In this document: positions 32,662-33,262 of the stretch, one piece after another
Layout of the letters: each line of letters opens with the position of its first letter
How positions within the stretch are numbered: the stretch's first letter is position 1
From: Bacteroidales bacterium
GTDB lineage: Bacteria > Bacteroidota > Bacteroidia > Bacteroidales > UBA10428
DNA: 33,262 nucleotides
NCBI GenBank assembly: GCA_030626465.1
Contig: DAOUOU010000003.1
Span: forward strand, 1-33,262
Direction of reading: 5' to 3'
Notes under the pieces: model-generated
What the model was told of the DNA's origin: nothing
Seen by the model: the letters and a program-made list of their open reading frames with translations, nothing else
Database searches by the model: none
Made by a program: the position numbers and the translations under genes

Positions 32662-33222
32662 ATGGTGCAAATGAAGGGTGAATATACCGATTCGGAACTC
32701 ATAAGACTTTTTCATGAGCCGGGGAAAAGTAACTATGCCTTTAACCTTATTGTGCTCAGGTACCAGGAACGATTGTACTGGCACATTCGAAAATTACTTA
32801 TTGACCACGAAGATACGGATGATGTATTGCAGGATACCTTCATTAAGGCCTGGAACGGATTGGATGGTTTCAGGGAGGATGCATCACTATATACCTGGTT
32901 GTACCGTATAGCTACAAATGAAGCTCTTAGTTTTTTAAGAAAGAGAAAGAAACGGTTTATATTGCCTTTGTTCGATAGTGAACATAAACTTGAAGAGAAA
33001 CTCGAAAGCGATGTATATTTCGATGGTGATACCATTCAAAAAAAATTGCAAAAAGCAATTCTCACCTTGCCGGAGAAGCAGAGGATTGTCTTTAATATGA
33101 GGTATTTTGATGAAATGAAATACGATGAAATATCGAAAATCCTTAATACAACTATAGGTTCTCTAAAAGCATCGTACCATCATGCAGTTAAAAAAATAGA
33201 AAATTTTCTATTGAGCGAATAA
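32662..33222 (+). CDS. RNA polymerase sigma factor, ECF/sigma-70 family
   Basis: Region 2: YAFNLIVLRYQERLYWHIRKLLIDHEDTDDVLQDTFIKAWNGLDGFREDASLYTWLYRIATNEALSFLRKRKK; region 4: LPEKQRIVFNMRYFDEMKYDEISKILNTTIGSLKASYHHAVKKIE. Confidence 0.95.
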   Translation: MVQMKGEYTDSELIRLFHEPGKSNYAFNLIVLRYQERLYWHIRKLLIDHEDTDDVLQDTFIKAWNGLDGFREDASLYTWLYRIATNEALSFLRKRKKRFILPLFDSEHKLEEKLESDVYFDGDTIQKKLQKAILTLPEKQRIVFNMRYFDEMKYDEISKILNTTIGSLKASYHHAVKKIENFLLSE

Positions 33223-33247
33223 ACCTTTTATAATTTTATTAGTCAAA
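33220..33247 (+). promoter_or_regulatory. Candidate ECF-type promoter motif copy 2, overlapping the sigma gene stop codon
   Basis: TAAACCTTTTATAATTTTATTAGTCAAA, just upstream of a possible ATG at 33255 (next gene, cut by the window end). Confidence 0.5.
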
Positions 33248-33262
33248 GTAGAGAATGAAAAA

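Overview
This is an AT-rich chromosomal segment from a Bacteroidota genome. Support for that assignment includes TAnnTTTG-like -7 boxes, a TPR-propeller-OmpA (PorE-like) family, and a propeller-SpoIIE protein. The window runs from the 3' end of enolase to an ECF-type sigma factor gene. Housekeeping content includes a lone 2-oxoacid dehydrogenase E2, holA, a rhomboid protease, a class IV aminotransferase, YqgE/AlgH, an NhaC-type antiporter and a histidine phosphatase. The most unusual region is 11.9-26.2 kb. It holds four consecutive paralogous secreted TPR + PD40-propeller proteins that share a core but differ at the C-terminus: (A) a long helical-repeat region plus a C-terminal TM anchor, (B and C) OmpA peptidoglycan-binding domains, (D) no C-terminal domain. 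These are followed by a GNAT, a double SPOR-like protein, a Wza-like exporter and a Wzc-like BY-kinase with a (YG)6Y tail. I propose this as a candidate uncharacterised envelope-spanning assembly; its function is inference. Other points of interest: a 5-copy degenerate helical repeat in paralog A, a GT2 fused to an apparently eroded sugar-phosphate transferase, a hybrid kinase lacking its G1/G2 ATP boxes, a 9-bp tandem repeat that can be read as a C/Y-L-K/E peptide, perfect long hairpins inside two CDSs, and a 28-nt motif shared by the sigma factor gene and its downstream neighbour. No tRNA, rRNA, CRISPR or transposase genes were recognised.
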